Part shown: positions 48,783 through 56,796 of the stretch, one piece after another
How the letters are laid out: each line of letters opens with the position of its first letter
Numbering within the stretch: the stretch's first letter is position 1
Assembly: GCF_029690045.1 (NCBI RefSeq)
Contig: NZ_CP121464.1
Location: 1,116,001-1,180,000, forward strand
Origin: Janthinobacterium rivuli
GTDB lineage: Bacteria; Pseudomonadota; Gammaproteobacteria; Burkholderiales; Burkholderiaceae_D
DNA length: 64,000 nt
Reading direction: 5' to 3'
Made by a program: the position numbers and the translations under genes
Notes under the pieces: model-generated
Told to the model about the DNA's origin: nothing
Seen by the model: the letters and a program-made list of their open reading frames with translations, nothing else
Databases searched by the model: none

Positions 48783-48875
48783 TTTTTTTTCGTTCGCAGG
48801 AATTTTACGCTGCACTGCAGCATTTTCTGCCGGGGAATGCTACGATGACGCTTTGATACCTTCTCAAAGTCCAAC

Positions 48876-51008
48876 TTGCACTTCAGGAAACTTCACCGCC
48901 GTACGCGCGCACTGGCCGGCCGCTGGCTGACGGGCATGCACGCCTATACCGACAAGCTGGCGCAGCGCCGTCCCCTGTGGATGGTCAGCCTGGCCATCGA
49001 TGAAACGAATCTGTCCGAGGGACTGCGGGCCGCTTGCGCCTCGAGCGCCATGCTGCTGCTGGGCCTGCTGTTCGACCACCCCGATTTTTCCTGGGCCGCC
49101 ATCGGCGCCTTCTGGACCTGCCTGGCCGACGCGGCTGGCACGCGGCGCATGCGCTTCGTCTCGATGGTGGGCTTCGGCTTGCTGTCAACGGTCGCTGGCG
49201 GCCTGACGGCGCTGGCGGCCGGGCATGGCGTGGCGGCGGCGGCCATTGCCGTGCTGCTGTTTTCCTGGGCCGGCGCGTTGGCGCGCATCTGGGGCGCGGC
49301 CACGGCGCAGGTGGCCATCCTGGCGGCCACGGCCTGCGTGGTGATGGTCACGCATCCGTTGGAATCGATGACGCAGACGGCGCCTTTCCTGGGCCTGTAC
49401 ATGTTCGGTTGCCTGTTCGCCACCGTGCTCAGTTTTACCGTCTGGCGCATCCACCCGTTCAGCCCGGCCAGACGCGCCATCCGTGCCGCGTATTCGCGCC
49501 TGGCCGGCATCGCGCGCGACAATGCGCGTTTCCTCGAACATGACGCCGCGAAAGCCGATGTTGCCGCGCATGGCGCCAGCTACCGTTCGCAGGCGCGCGC
49601 CGCGCTGGAAGCGGCGCGTGTGGCGCTGGCCGCCGTTCCGCCCGCGCGCGCGGGACGCAGCGCCCTGTACGACAACCTGCTGCTGGCGCTCAGCGACGCC
49701 GAGCGCATCTTCGCCTATTTAATTGCCGTCACGCATACATGCGAGCGCGAGCAGCAGCGCCTGCGCCAGGACCCGCGCGCGCGGCGCAGCCTGGAAGTGA
49801 TGGCCGTGCTGCTGCGCCGCCTGGGGCAAGCCGTGCAGCGCCAGCCGGAAACGCCGCCGCTGGCCTTGCAGCGCCGCCTGGCGGGCTGCGGACGGCGCCT
49901 GGAAGCGGCGCTGGGCGCCTTGCTGCCCTTGCGCCTGAACGTGGATTTCATGGAACTGGGCTTGCCGCGCGCGGCGCAGCTGCCGTGGCGCGAGGCCGCT
50001 TTCTTGGCGCTGGGGCAGGCGTGGCAAACGGCGAAAGTCAACGCCACGCCGCAGTCGCTGAGCTGGCGCCATGCGGCGCGCGTATCGCTGGCGACGACGG
50101 CCGGCTTCCTGCTGGTCGAGGCCTTGCATATTCCGTTCGGCTACTGGGCCACGATGGCGACCCTGCTGATACTGCAGCCGTCCGTGTCGACCACCTGGCC
50201 GCGCGGCATCGAGCGCGTCGCGGGCAGCGTGCTGGGCGCCGTGCTGGCCGTGCTGATCGGCCTGGTCATTTACACGCCGCTCGGTATCTCGCTGGTGGTG
50301 TTTCCCTTGATCGTTGCCACCATGGCCTTGCGCCGTGTCAGCTACAGCCTGCACGTGCTGTTCATGACGCCCGCCTTCGTGCTGGTGGCCGACTATGCGG
50401 CGCCGGCCAGCGAGATGGTGTACGCCATGAGCCGCCTGGGCAACAATGTGCTCGGTTGCGTGCTGGCCTTGCTGGCCACGTTTTTCCTGTGGCCCGACCG
50501 CGAGGCGGACGACCTGGACCAGCGCCTGGCGCAAGCCGTGTCGGCCAACCTGAAATACCTGCTGGCCGTGCTGGCCGCCGGTGGTAAATGGGACAGCGCC
50601 ATCGCGCGCCTGCGCCGCGAGGCGGGGCTGGCCAGCAATAACGCGGAACAGGTGCTGCAGCGCTTGCGCATCGAGCGCCGCCTGGACCGCAGCAGTGGCG
50701 TGGGGCTGGCGGCGCTGCGCACCTTGCCGCTGCTGCGCCGCGTGGCGGGCAGCACGGCGCGCATCAGCCTGAGTCCCCAGGCCGAGCCGGCGCCGCCCGC
50801 ATTGCAACGGTGGATTGCCGAGGTCAGCGGGGAAATCGATGCGCTGCTGCGCGGTGAAGCCACTGCCGGCGCGCCTGGCCCGTGTCTTGCCGACAGCCTG
50901 ACGCCGCTGCAAGCCGATGCCGTGGCCCAGGTGCAGCTGCTGCGCGGCTTGCTGCGCGAGCATGTGCTGGCGCAAGCGCAGCCAGGTGGCGTGGCGTCAG
51001 GCGCCTGA
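48876..51008 (+). CDS. FUSC family (fusaric acid resistance-like) membrane protein
   Basis: Inner-membrane protein of about 710 residues with two blocks of hydrophobic helices (about 50-195 and 400-555) separated by a long helical soluble part, the architecture of FUSC/YccS/AaeB-type exporters. The FUSC-like segments include FSWAAIGAFWTCLAD and FGYWATMATLLILQPS. The TTG at 48876 is the most upstream start but lacks a good ribosome-binding site; ATG 48936 is the next. No membrane-fusion partner is adjacent, so the transported compound is unknown. Confidence 0.82.
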   Translation: MHFRKLHRRTRALAGRWLTGMHAYTDKLAQRRPLWMVSLAIDETNLSEGLRAACASSAMLLLGLLFDHPDFSWAAIGAFWTCLADAAGTRRMRFVSMVGFGLLSTVAGGLTALAAGHGVAAAAIAVLLFSWAGALARIWGAATAQVAILAATACVVMVTHPLESMTQTAPFLGLYMFGCLFATVLSFTVWRIHPFSPARRAIRAAYSRLAGIARDNARFLEHDAAKADVAAHGASYRSQARAALEAARVALAAVPPARAGRSALYDNLLLALSDAERIFAYLIAVTHTCEREQQRLRQDPRARRSLEVMAVLLRRLGQAVQRQPETPPLALQRRLAGCGRRLEAALGALLPLRLNVDFMELGLPRAAQLPWREAAFLALGQAWQTAKVNATPQSLSWRHAARVSLATTAGFLLVEALHIPFGYWATMATLLILQPSVSTTWPRGIERVAGSVLGAVLAVLIGLVIYTPLGISLVVFPLIVATMALRRVSYSLHVLFMTPAFVLVADYAAPASEMVYAMSRLGNNVLGCVLALLATFFLWPDREADDLDQRLAQAVSANLKYLLAVLAAGGKWDSAIARLRREAGLASNNAEQVLQRLRIERRLDRSSGVGLAALRTLPLLRRVAGSTARISLSPQAEPAPPALQRWIAEVSGEIDALLRGEATAGAPGPCLADSLTPLQADAVAQVQLLRGLLREHVLAQAQPGGVASGA

Positions 51009-51105
51009 ATGACAAAGCAGGCGTGGTGAGGATGCAACAAGACGGCTGAAATTTTTACCCATGTTAAAAAAACGGCCGAGTCTTGATTTTCCTGCATTGT
51101 CAATG

Positions 51106-51128
51106 CAAATGGTAATCGTTATCATTTG
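51106..51128. promoter_or_regulatory. Fur box upstream of the TonB-dependent receptor
   Basis: CAAATGGTAATCGTTATCATTTG is nearly palindromic and matches the Fur consensus core (GATAAT-type inverted repeats) closely. It lies 92 bp before the receptor start at 51221 and implies iron repression. Confidence 0.8.
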
Positions 51129-51220
51129 TGACTGGCAGCATGAGAAGGCGACACTGGCGACGCGAGTGAAGGACGGCATCATGAGACTGCCGCCTTCTCA
51201 TCCGCAGTTGCAAGGTTTCC

Positions 51221-53770
51221 ATGTCTTCCATTCTTACCGTGCGCCAGTCCGTGTTGGCCATCAGCCTGGCCTTTGGCGCCAGCGCCGTCACGCCATGTGT
51301 TTTTGCCGCCGACACCGACAGCGAAGAATCCACGCCGCAAGTGCTGCCCGAAGTGCGTTTGCAGGCCGAGCGCGAATCCGTGGGCGAACAGCGCCTGGAC
51401 AAGCGCCAGATCGAAGCCATGAATGGAATCGACGGCAATATCACCAGTTTGTTGCGTATCAATCCCAGCGTGCAATTCGATAACAAGCAGCAAGCCTCCG
51501 CCACCCAGGGCGAGCTGGCGCCAGCCGACATCAGCATCAATGGCGCCAAGTTCTACGACAATCTGTACCAGATGGATGGCATGTCGCTCAACAACGATAT
51601 CGGCCCGGGCAGCAACAATCCTGCCAGTCTCACCACGCCGCCGTCGGCCAGCCAGGGCTTTGCAGTCGATACCAGTCTGCTGTGCGATGTGACGGTGCTC
51701 GACTCGAACATCGGCGCCGAATATGGCCGTTTCAAGGGCGGCGTCGTCAATGCCAATACCTGCGCGCCCGCGCGCAAGCTGGCCGGCCAGGTGTCGGTCG
51801 AAAGCACGCGCTCGGCGTGGATGAAGTACAAACTCAGCGACGCGCAGCGGGAAAGCGCTGCCAACTCGGCCACGGCCGACTTGCAGCCGGAATTCGAGAA
51901 ATGGACGTACCGCGCCGCGCTGCAGGGCAAGGTGACGGAGAATTTCAGCCTGATCGGCAGCTTCATCCGCAAGACCTCGGAAATTCCGCTGAATGGTTAC
52001 GGCAACGGCCTGCAGAGCGCAAGCGACGCCAATCGCAAGGTGCAGCGGCGCGGCAGCGACAACGCCTTTGTGCGCGGTTTCTGGAGCATCAGCCCCGGCG
52101 TGCTGGCCGATTTTTCTCTCATGCATGCACCGTCAGACGGCGACTATTTCATCGCCAATGCGAAGAACAGCACGTATCATTTGAAAAGCGGCGGCAATGG
52201 CCTCAACCTGGGCCTGACCCACCCGATAGCGCTGTTGGGCAACGCCACGGCGGAACACCGTTTGAGCTGGAACAGGATGGACAGCTCGCGCGATGCCGAT
52301 GCCACCGTCTGGAAAGGCTGGCGCTATTCGAGCAACAAGAACTGGGGCGTCAAGACGGGCACGGGCGCGACGGGCTGGTCCAGCAACGAGGGCGGCTATG
52401 GCGACGTTGACCAGGAGCAGGAAAGCGCCCAGTATCAAGGCAAGCTGAAGTGGGAGTCGTTCGCCCTGCTGGGCGCCACGCACACCTTCCAGGCGGGTCT
52501 GGAACTGGGCACCCAGCATTCGAGTTACCAGCGCAACACCACGTACGAACAGTACACGGCGTCGGTCAATACCAGCACCTGCAATATGGTGGGCGGCGTC
52601 GATACGCAATACTGTTCCCTGGCGACGCCCTGGAACGCGGCCTCAAATGTGCGCGGCCAATACCTGTCGTCGCGCGTCATTTATTACGCGGGCGGCTATG
52701 AGCTGAGCAACAAGACGCGCGGTGCCTTTTTGCAGGACGATATCCGGGCCGGCAATGTGCGCCTGCGCCTGGGCGCGCGTTACGACAGCGACGACCTGTC
52801 GCCCAAGTCGAGCATCGCGCCGCGCCTGTCGGCGTTCTGGGACGTGGCGGGCAAGGGCACGACGCAGGTCGAAGTGGGCGCCAACCGCTACTATGGCCGC
52901 AATTTCTTCGATTTTTATGCCAACTCGAAGCGCCTGGCACTGCAGACGAAGGCGCAGACGCGCACCCTGTCGGGCGGCCTGCTGAAAGACTGGGCCGCGC
53001 CCGAGATGGCCACCAACTGGACCTGGTACCAGCTGGGCGACATGAAAACGCCGTACACGGATGAAAAAATGCTGGGCGTCAGCCATCTTTGGGGCGGCGT
53101 GAAGTGGAGCGCCAAGCGCGTGCTGCGCGAGGGGCGCGACGAAATCGTGCAGCACCTGGAATCGGCCGCCCATTATTATTGGGATAATATTGGCAGCACC
53201 GACAGCAAGGTGTGGACGCTGGCGGCCGAAACGGCGCGTCCGCTGCGCTGGGGCGGCAGCAGCACGCAGGTGCAGTTCGCCTATGACCACACGCGCACCC
53301 GTTCGTCGCACGCCAGCTACGATGACACTCTGAGCAATCTCGCCGGCGAACTCGATGACTACATCTATTACCAGGGCAAGTTTGTGCGCTGGATCGACCG
53401 CCCGGCGAATAATTACAACCGGCCCTGGACGGCGCGCCTGCTGCTGTCGACGGACGTGCCTGCCTACCGCCTGAAAGTGGATAATTTCTTCCGCGTGCGG
53501 GGTCCGGAAACGGGCATGGTGACAACGGGCGAATCGCTGATGTTCGACGGTGGCGTGGCGACGGTTTTCAAGGACATCACGGTGGGCAAGTCCATCAGCT
53601 GGGACATGCGCGTGCAATATGCATTGCCGAAAACGGGCCCGGGCGAAGGATTCGTCAACCTGGGCATTGAAAACCTCACCAACCGCACCAACCCGCTGTA
53701 TCAGTCCGCTACCGCGCTGGTGTATGAAAAAGGCCGCCAGTTCACGCTGGAACTCGGTTACCGCTTCTGA
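51221..53770 (+). CDS. TonB-dependent outer membrane receptor
   Basis: Ligand-gated outer membrane transporter of 849 residues. It has a signal peptide (cleaved near VFAAD), a plug domain with SLLRINPSVQF, DISINGAKFYDN and YQMDGMSLNNDIGPG, and a 22-strand barrel ending in FTLELGYRF with terminal Phe. The Fur box upstream suggests iron-siderophore or heme uptake; no siderophore genes or TonB box clearly identifying a ligand are seen. A di-heme cytochrome c peroxidase gene starts 25 bp downstream. Confidence 0.92.
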   Translation: MSSILTVRQSVLAISLAFGASAVTPCVFAADTDSEESTPQVLPEVRLQAERESVGEQRLDKRQIEAMNGIDGNITSLLRINPSVQFDNKQQASATQGELAPADISINGAKFYDNLYQMDGMSLNNDIGPGSNNPASLTTPPSASQGFAVDTSLLCDVTVLDSNIGAEYGRFKGGVVNANTCAPARKLAGQVSVESTRSAWMKYKLSDAQRESAANSATADLQPEFEKWTYRAALQGKVTENFSLIGSFIRKTSEIPLNGYGNGLQSASDANRKVQRRGSDNAFVRGFWSISPGVLADFSLMHAPSDGDYFIANAKNSTYHLKSGGNGLNLGLTHPIALLGNATAEHRLSWNRMDSSRDADATVWKGWRYSSNKNWGVKTGTGATGWSSNEGGYGDVDQEQESAQYQGKLKWESFALLGATHTFQAGLELGTQHSSYQRNTTYEQYTASVNTSTCNMVGGVDTQYCSLATPWNAASNVRGQYLSSRVIYYAGGYELSNKTRGAFLQDDIRAGNVRLRLGARYDSDDLSPKSSIAPRLSAFWDVAGKGTTQVEVGANRYYGRNFFDFYANSKRLALQTKAQTRTLSGGLLKDWAAPEMATNWTWYQLGDMKTPYTDEKMLGVSHLWGGVKWSAKRVLREGRDEIVQHLESAAHYYWDNIGSTDSKVWTLAAETARPLRWGGSSTQVQFAYDHTRTRSSHASYDDTLSNLAGELDDYIYYQGKFVRWIDRPANNYNRPWTARLLLSTDVPAYRLKVDNFFRVRGPETGMVTTGESLMFDGGVATVFKDITVGKSISWDMRVQYALPKTGPGEGFVNLGIENLTNRTNPLYQSATALVYEKGRQFTLELGYRF

Positions 53771-53795
53771 TGACAACGACCATGACGGCAGGCGC

Positions 53796-54944
53796 ATGAG
53801 CATCGCATCCCACCTGAAAAAAACCACCTTCGCCGTGGCCGCCTTGCTGGTGGGCGGCGCGGGCCTGATGATAAGCATGGATGGCCGCGCCAGCGATGCC
53901 GTGCCCGCCAGCGCGGCCTGCGCGGCGGACAAGGGCTGGGACATGGCGTGCCTGCGGCAGACGTACGCGCAGCCCATCGCCAGCTGGCCCCGGCCGCAGG
54001 TGGCTGATGGCGTCACGCCGCAGGAAATGGCACCCGTCTCGGCCATGCCCGCACCGCAGGTGGCGCCGGCCGTGGCGTCGCTGGGGCAGCGCCTGTTCAA
54101 CGATCCACGCTTGTCGCGCTCGAACGCGGTGGCTTGCATCAGCTGCCACAGTCCGGCCCACAGCTTTGCCGACAGCAAGCGTACCTCCGTCGGCCACGAA
54201 GGACGACTGGGACAGCGCAATGCGCCTGGCTTGCTGGGCGTGGGCCAGCTCAAGCCGCTGTTCTGGGACGGCCGCGCGGCCACCCTCGAAGAGCAGGCGC
54301 TGGGCCCCTTGCAGCATCCGGACGAGATGGCCATGGACGTGCCAGCCCTGGCGGCCAAGCTGGCCAAACTGGACGATTACCCGGCGCAGTTCGACGCCGC
54401 CTTTGGCGAGGGGGCCGGCGTGACCCTGCCGCGCATCCTGACGGCGCTGGCCGACTACCAGCGCACGGTGCTGCCGCCCGTCACGCGCTTCGATACTTTC
54501 CTGGAGGGCCGGCGCACGGACTTGAACGACCGCGAACTGCTGGGTCTGCATCTGTTCCGCACCAAGGCGCGCTGCATGACGTGCCACAGCGGCGCCATGC
54601 TGACGGACCAGCAATTTCACAACCTGGGACTGACGTATTACGGGCGCAAGAAATATGAAGACCTGGGACGCTACCTGGTGACGGGCAAGGATGAGGACGT
54701 GGGCAAGTTCCTAACGCCCGGCTTGCGCGGCGTGGCACAATCGGGGCCGTGGATGCACAATGGCCTGTTCCCGCAGATGGTGGGCTTGCTGAACATGTAC
54801 AATGCGGGCATGTCGCGCCCCGTGCCGCGCAACGCCGAACAGGCGGCCGATCCGAAGTTTCCCGTTACCTCGCCCTTGCTGCAGCAATTGCAGCTGACAT
54901 CCGAGGAAATCATCGCGCTGAAGAGTTTTCTCGAAGTGCTGTAG
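53796..54944 (+). CDS. Di-heme cytochrome c peroxidase / MauG-like protein
   Basis: Periplasmic di-heme protein of 382 residues. A signal-anchor sequence (about 10-30) precedes two heme c motifs, CISCH (114-118) and CMTCH (260-264), with the typical FNDPRLSRSNAVACISCH and FWDGRAATLEEQA contexts. Relatives are either H2O2-reducing CcpA enzymes or MauG-type oxidases that modify a partner protein or peptide. Adjacent to the iron-regulated receptor and apparently in one operon with it, suggesting action on the imported ligand or on the receptor itself. Confidence 0.9.
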   Translation: MSIASHLKKTTFAVAALLVGGAGLMISMDGRASDAVPASAACAADKGWDMACLRQTYAQPIASWPRPQVADGVTPQEMAPVSAMPAPQVAPAVASLGQRLFNDPRLSRSNAVACISCHSPAHSFADSKRTSVGHEGRLGQRNAPGLLGVGQLKPLFWDGRAATLEEQALGPLQHPDEMAMDVPALAAKLAKLDDYPAQFDAAFGEGAGVTLPRILTALADYQRTVLPPVTRFDTFLEGRRTDLNDRELLGLHLFRTKARCMTCHSGAMLTDQQFHNLGLTYYGRKKYEDLGRYLVTGKDEDVGKFLTPGLRGVAQSGPWMHNGLFPQMVGLLNMYNAGMSRPVPRNAEQAADPKFPVTSPLLQQLQLTSEEIIALKSFLEVL

Positions 54945-54950
54945 CCGCTC

Positions 54951-54978
54951 GGCCGGTTGCGCCCGCAACCGGCCTTTT
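54951..54978 (+). terminator. Terminator after the cytochrome c peroxidase gene
   Basis: GGCCGGTTGC (54951-54960), loop GCCC, GCAACCGGCC (54965-54974) and TTTT. Confidence 0.9.
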
Positions 54979-55095
54979 CCTGCATGCGGCGCCGATATTG
55001 TATAGACGTTTGACGCCTGCCAATCTCTCCAAATTCCACATTTCACGGGCTTTCCCGATATATTTTCCTAACTGGAAATTTATCGAAAGGAAACG

Positions 55096-55124
55096 TTGAC
55101 TCTAAAATAAGTGCGGTCTATATT
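55096..55124 (+). promoter_or_regulatory. Sigma-70-type promoter of the small cysteine-rich peptide cluster
   Basis: TTGACT (55096-55101) and TATATT (55119-55124) are separated by 17 bp, in an AT-rich island of otherwise GC-rich sequence. A start near 55131 would give a leader of about 98 bases before the first peptide gene. A short inverted repeat TTTCC-GGAAA (55064-55078) lies just upstream. Confidence 0.65.
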
Positions 55125-55228
55125 CGTTTTCGTAGCAAGCAAAGACGAAATCCGTATGGATTTTTTACGACTGATCTGACGCGATTGCCGGCTTTGCCTG
55201 GTGCCATCGCTAACATGGAGAGTAGTAA

Positions 55229-55414
55229 ATGAAAAAGATTGCCGCGTTTATTTTTACCCTGGGTTTGAGCGCTTCCTATGCCATCGCTTCGGATAACAGC
55301 TGTTATAGCTGCGAGGAGGAATTGCGGGAATGCCAGATGATGTATGGTGACAGATCCCCATTCTGCAGCAGCAGTTATAAAGGCTGCCTGAGAGGCTGCC
55401 AAGCCGGCGCCTGA
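55229..55414 (+). CDS. Small secreted six-cysteine peptide 1
   Basis: A 61-residue preprotein. The signal peptide MKKIAAFIFTLGLSASYAIA is probably cleaved after residue 20, leaving a mature peptide of about 41 residues with cysteines at 25, 28, 35, 46, 53 and 57 (C-x2-C-x6-C-x10-C-x6-C-x3-C). Preceded by a GAGAGT site. Function unknown; the even number of regularly spaced cysteines implies three disulfides in the periplasm or outside the cell. First gene after the promoter at 55096. Confidence 0.75.
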   Translation: MKKIAAFIFTLGLSASYAIASDNSCYSCEEELRECQMMYGDRSPFCSSSYKGCLRGCQAGA

Positions 55415-55495
55415 TCGCCGTTTTGCATTGCCAGGCGGCCGCCCAGCGCATGCTGCATCCGCCGCCTTCGATCATTGAAGCCTCTGACAATACTT

Positions 55496-55876
55496 ATGAT
55501 GCAGAAAAAAATGAAAACCATCGCCATGTATGGCTTGATCCTGGCCGCAGGCCTGGGCAGCGGTTATGGCCTGTCCTTGTTGCCCGGCTTGCTCAAGTCG
55601 AATTACACAGAGGGCAATTACGCCGCGTATTTCCCGAACGCCCAGACGAAAGTGGTGCTGTACGGCACGGACTGGTGCGGCTATTGCGCCAAGACGCGCG
55701 CGTACTTCAAGGAGAACAAGATCGATTTCGTCGATCTTGATATCGAAAAATCCCCGGAAGCACGAAAAGCCCATGAAGCACTCGGTGGCGGCGGCGTGCC
55801 CGTGGTGTTGATCGGCAACCGCAAGATCCAGGGTTTCAATACGGGCGCGCTGGAAGCGGCGCTGAAGAAAATCTGA
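55496..55876 (+). CDS. Membrane-anchored glutaredoxin/thioredoxin-like oxidoreductase
   Basis: A 126-residue protein with an N-terminal membrane anchor (about 7-33) and a glutaredoxin fold probably facing the periplasm. The redox motif is CGYC (C61, C64) in YGTDWCGYC, and the cis-Pro loop is GGVPVVLIG. ATGs at 55496, 55499 and 55511 are possible starts; none has a strong ribosome-binding site. It lies between the first and second cysteine-rich peptide genes on the same strand, suggesting it forms, isomerises or reduces their disulfides; that is inference. Confidence 0.85.
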   Translation: MMQKKMKTIAMYGLILAAGLGSGYGLSLLPGLLKSNYTEGNYAAYFPNAQTKVVLYGTDWCGYCAKTRAYFKENKIDFVDLDIEKSPEARKAHEALGGGGVPVVLIGNRKIQGFNTGALEAALKKI

Positions 55877-55907
55877 CGTTTCAACTTGTTAACTTGAAAG
55901 GCTGACC

Positions 55908-56099
55908 ATGTTCAAAAAGATTGCCGCGTTCCTGTTTGCCGCCGGCGCCGCGTTGTCCTTCAGTGCCCAGGCCTTTGGCCCTGACTGCACCTTTGTCTGC
56001 GAACGCAACCTGCTCGATTGCGTGGAATTCGGCCAGCCGGCCTGCATGGAAAATTATCAGGCTTGCCAGAAGGAATGCCTGCGCCCACCGCGTCATTGA
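55908..56099 (+). CDS. Small secreted six-cysteine peptide 2
   Basis: A 63-residue preprotein with signal MFKKIAAFLFAAGAALSFSA (cleaved near SAQA). Cysteines are at 27, 31, 38, 46, 53 and 57 (C-x3-C-x6-C-x7-C-x6-C-x3-C). Preceded by an AAAGG site. Mature part is mildly acidic to neutral, ending RPPRH. It starts 31 bp after the glutaredoxin-like gene. Confidence 0.75.
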   Translation: MFKKIAAFLFAAGAALSFSAQAFGPDCTFVCERNLLDCVEFGQPACMENYQACQKECLRPPRH

Positions 56100-56185
56100 C
56101 GCGGAGGCAATGCCAGCTGATCGATGGCGCGTAAGAGACGGCGCGCCATGGCTGTTACTCATCGTCTGTCAATTCAACAGGAGTG

Positions 56186-56247
56186 CTTATGTTCAAAAAA
56201 CTGGGTTTCTTTTTGTTTGCCATGGGCGTCAGCGCCTCGTATGCGAT
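56186..56247 (+). repeat. 62-bp direct repeat, copy 1 (signal-peptide segment of peptide 3)
   Basis: Identical over all 62 bases to 56477-56538. It spans the ATG and signal-peptide codons and stops exactly where the mature peptides begin to differ. Confidence 0.95.
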
Positions 56248-56389
56248 CGCCGGCGGCGGCGAGCCGGAATGCTATGCGCAGTGTGACGACGATCTGGTGC
56301 AGTGCATGACGGACCATCCGAGGTCGCCAGGCGCTTGCTCCAAGATTCACCAGATGTGCAATCAAAGCTGCGATCCATACTTGCCGTAA
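56189..56389 (+). CDS. Small secreted six-cysteine peptide 3
   Basis: A 66-residue preprotein. The signal MFKKLGFFLFAMGVSASYA is shared residue for residue with peptide 4. Cysteines are at 28, 32, 39, 50, 57 and 61 (C-x3-C-x6-C-x10-C-x6-C-x3-C). The mature part is acidic, with QCDDDLVQC. ATG 56189 has an AGGAG site 6 bp upstream; a second ATG two codons earlier is unlikely. Confidence 0.75.
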   Translation: MFKKLGFFLFAMGVSASYAIAGGGEPECYAQCDDDLVQCMTDHPRSPGACSKIHQMCNQSCDPYLP

Positions 56390-56476
56390 ATAATGATTGC
56401 CGGTCTGCCGGTCTCCTGGCCAGGCCGGCCGAATCACCTCATCCGTCCTGCAGTGCCTCATTTCCACAAAGGATTA

Positions 56477-56538
56477 CTTATGTTCAAAAAACTGGGTTTC
56501 TTTTTGTTTGCCATGGGCGTCAGCGCCTCGTATGCGAT
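56477..56538 (+). repeat. 62-bp direct repeat, copy 2 (signal-peptide segment of peptide 4)
   Basis: Identical to 56186-56247, 291 bp downstream. Recent duplication or gene conversion of the secretion signal. Confidence 0.95.
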
Positions 56539-56668
56539 GGCCAGTAGTACCGCCGACATTTCCGAATGCCAGTCCGAGTGCTATATGGCGCTCGATGCCT
56601 GTGTCATGGAGTTCAGTGTTCCTTCATGCGTCCGCGCCAATAAAGTGTGTCTTCAGGCCTGCGGCTAA
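56480..56668 (+). CDS. Small secreted six-cysteine peptide 4
   Basis: A 62-residue preprotein with the same signal peptide as peptide 3. Cysteines are at 30, 34, 41, 50, 57 and 61 (C-x3-C-x6-C-x8-C-x6-C-x3-C). The mature sequence is otherwise unlike peptide 3 (ECYMALDACVMEF, VPSCVRANKVC). ATG 56480 has an AAAGGA site. It ends almost directly after the last cysteine. Confidence 0.75.
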   Translation: MFKKLGFFLFAMGVSASYAMASSTADISECQSECYMALDACVMEFSVPSCVRANKVCLQACG

Positions 56669-56796
56669 GAAAATCCAATAACTATTCTGGCCGGTGCTGA
56701 AGAAAGGCGCTAGCCGATTCTATCCCTTGTCTTTGGGCGCAACATGAAACGGCGGCATGTTGCGTGTTTACTTCACGTCGCTCACTAAGGAACAGC

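Noticed and set aside
47716..48790. An exact 8-bp target-site duplication around the IS1595 element
   Set aside because: The flanks are T homopolymers, so the duplication cannot be sized or proven from this sequence alone.
53550..53795. An upstream extension of the cytochrome c peroxidase gene into the receptor gene
   Set aside because: It would overlap the end of the TonB receptor by over 200 bp; ATG 53796 begins a good signal sequence.
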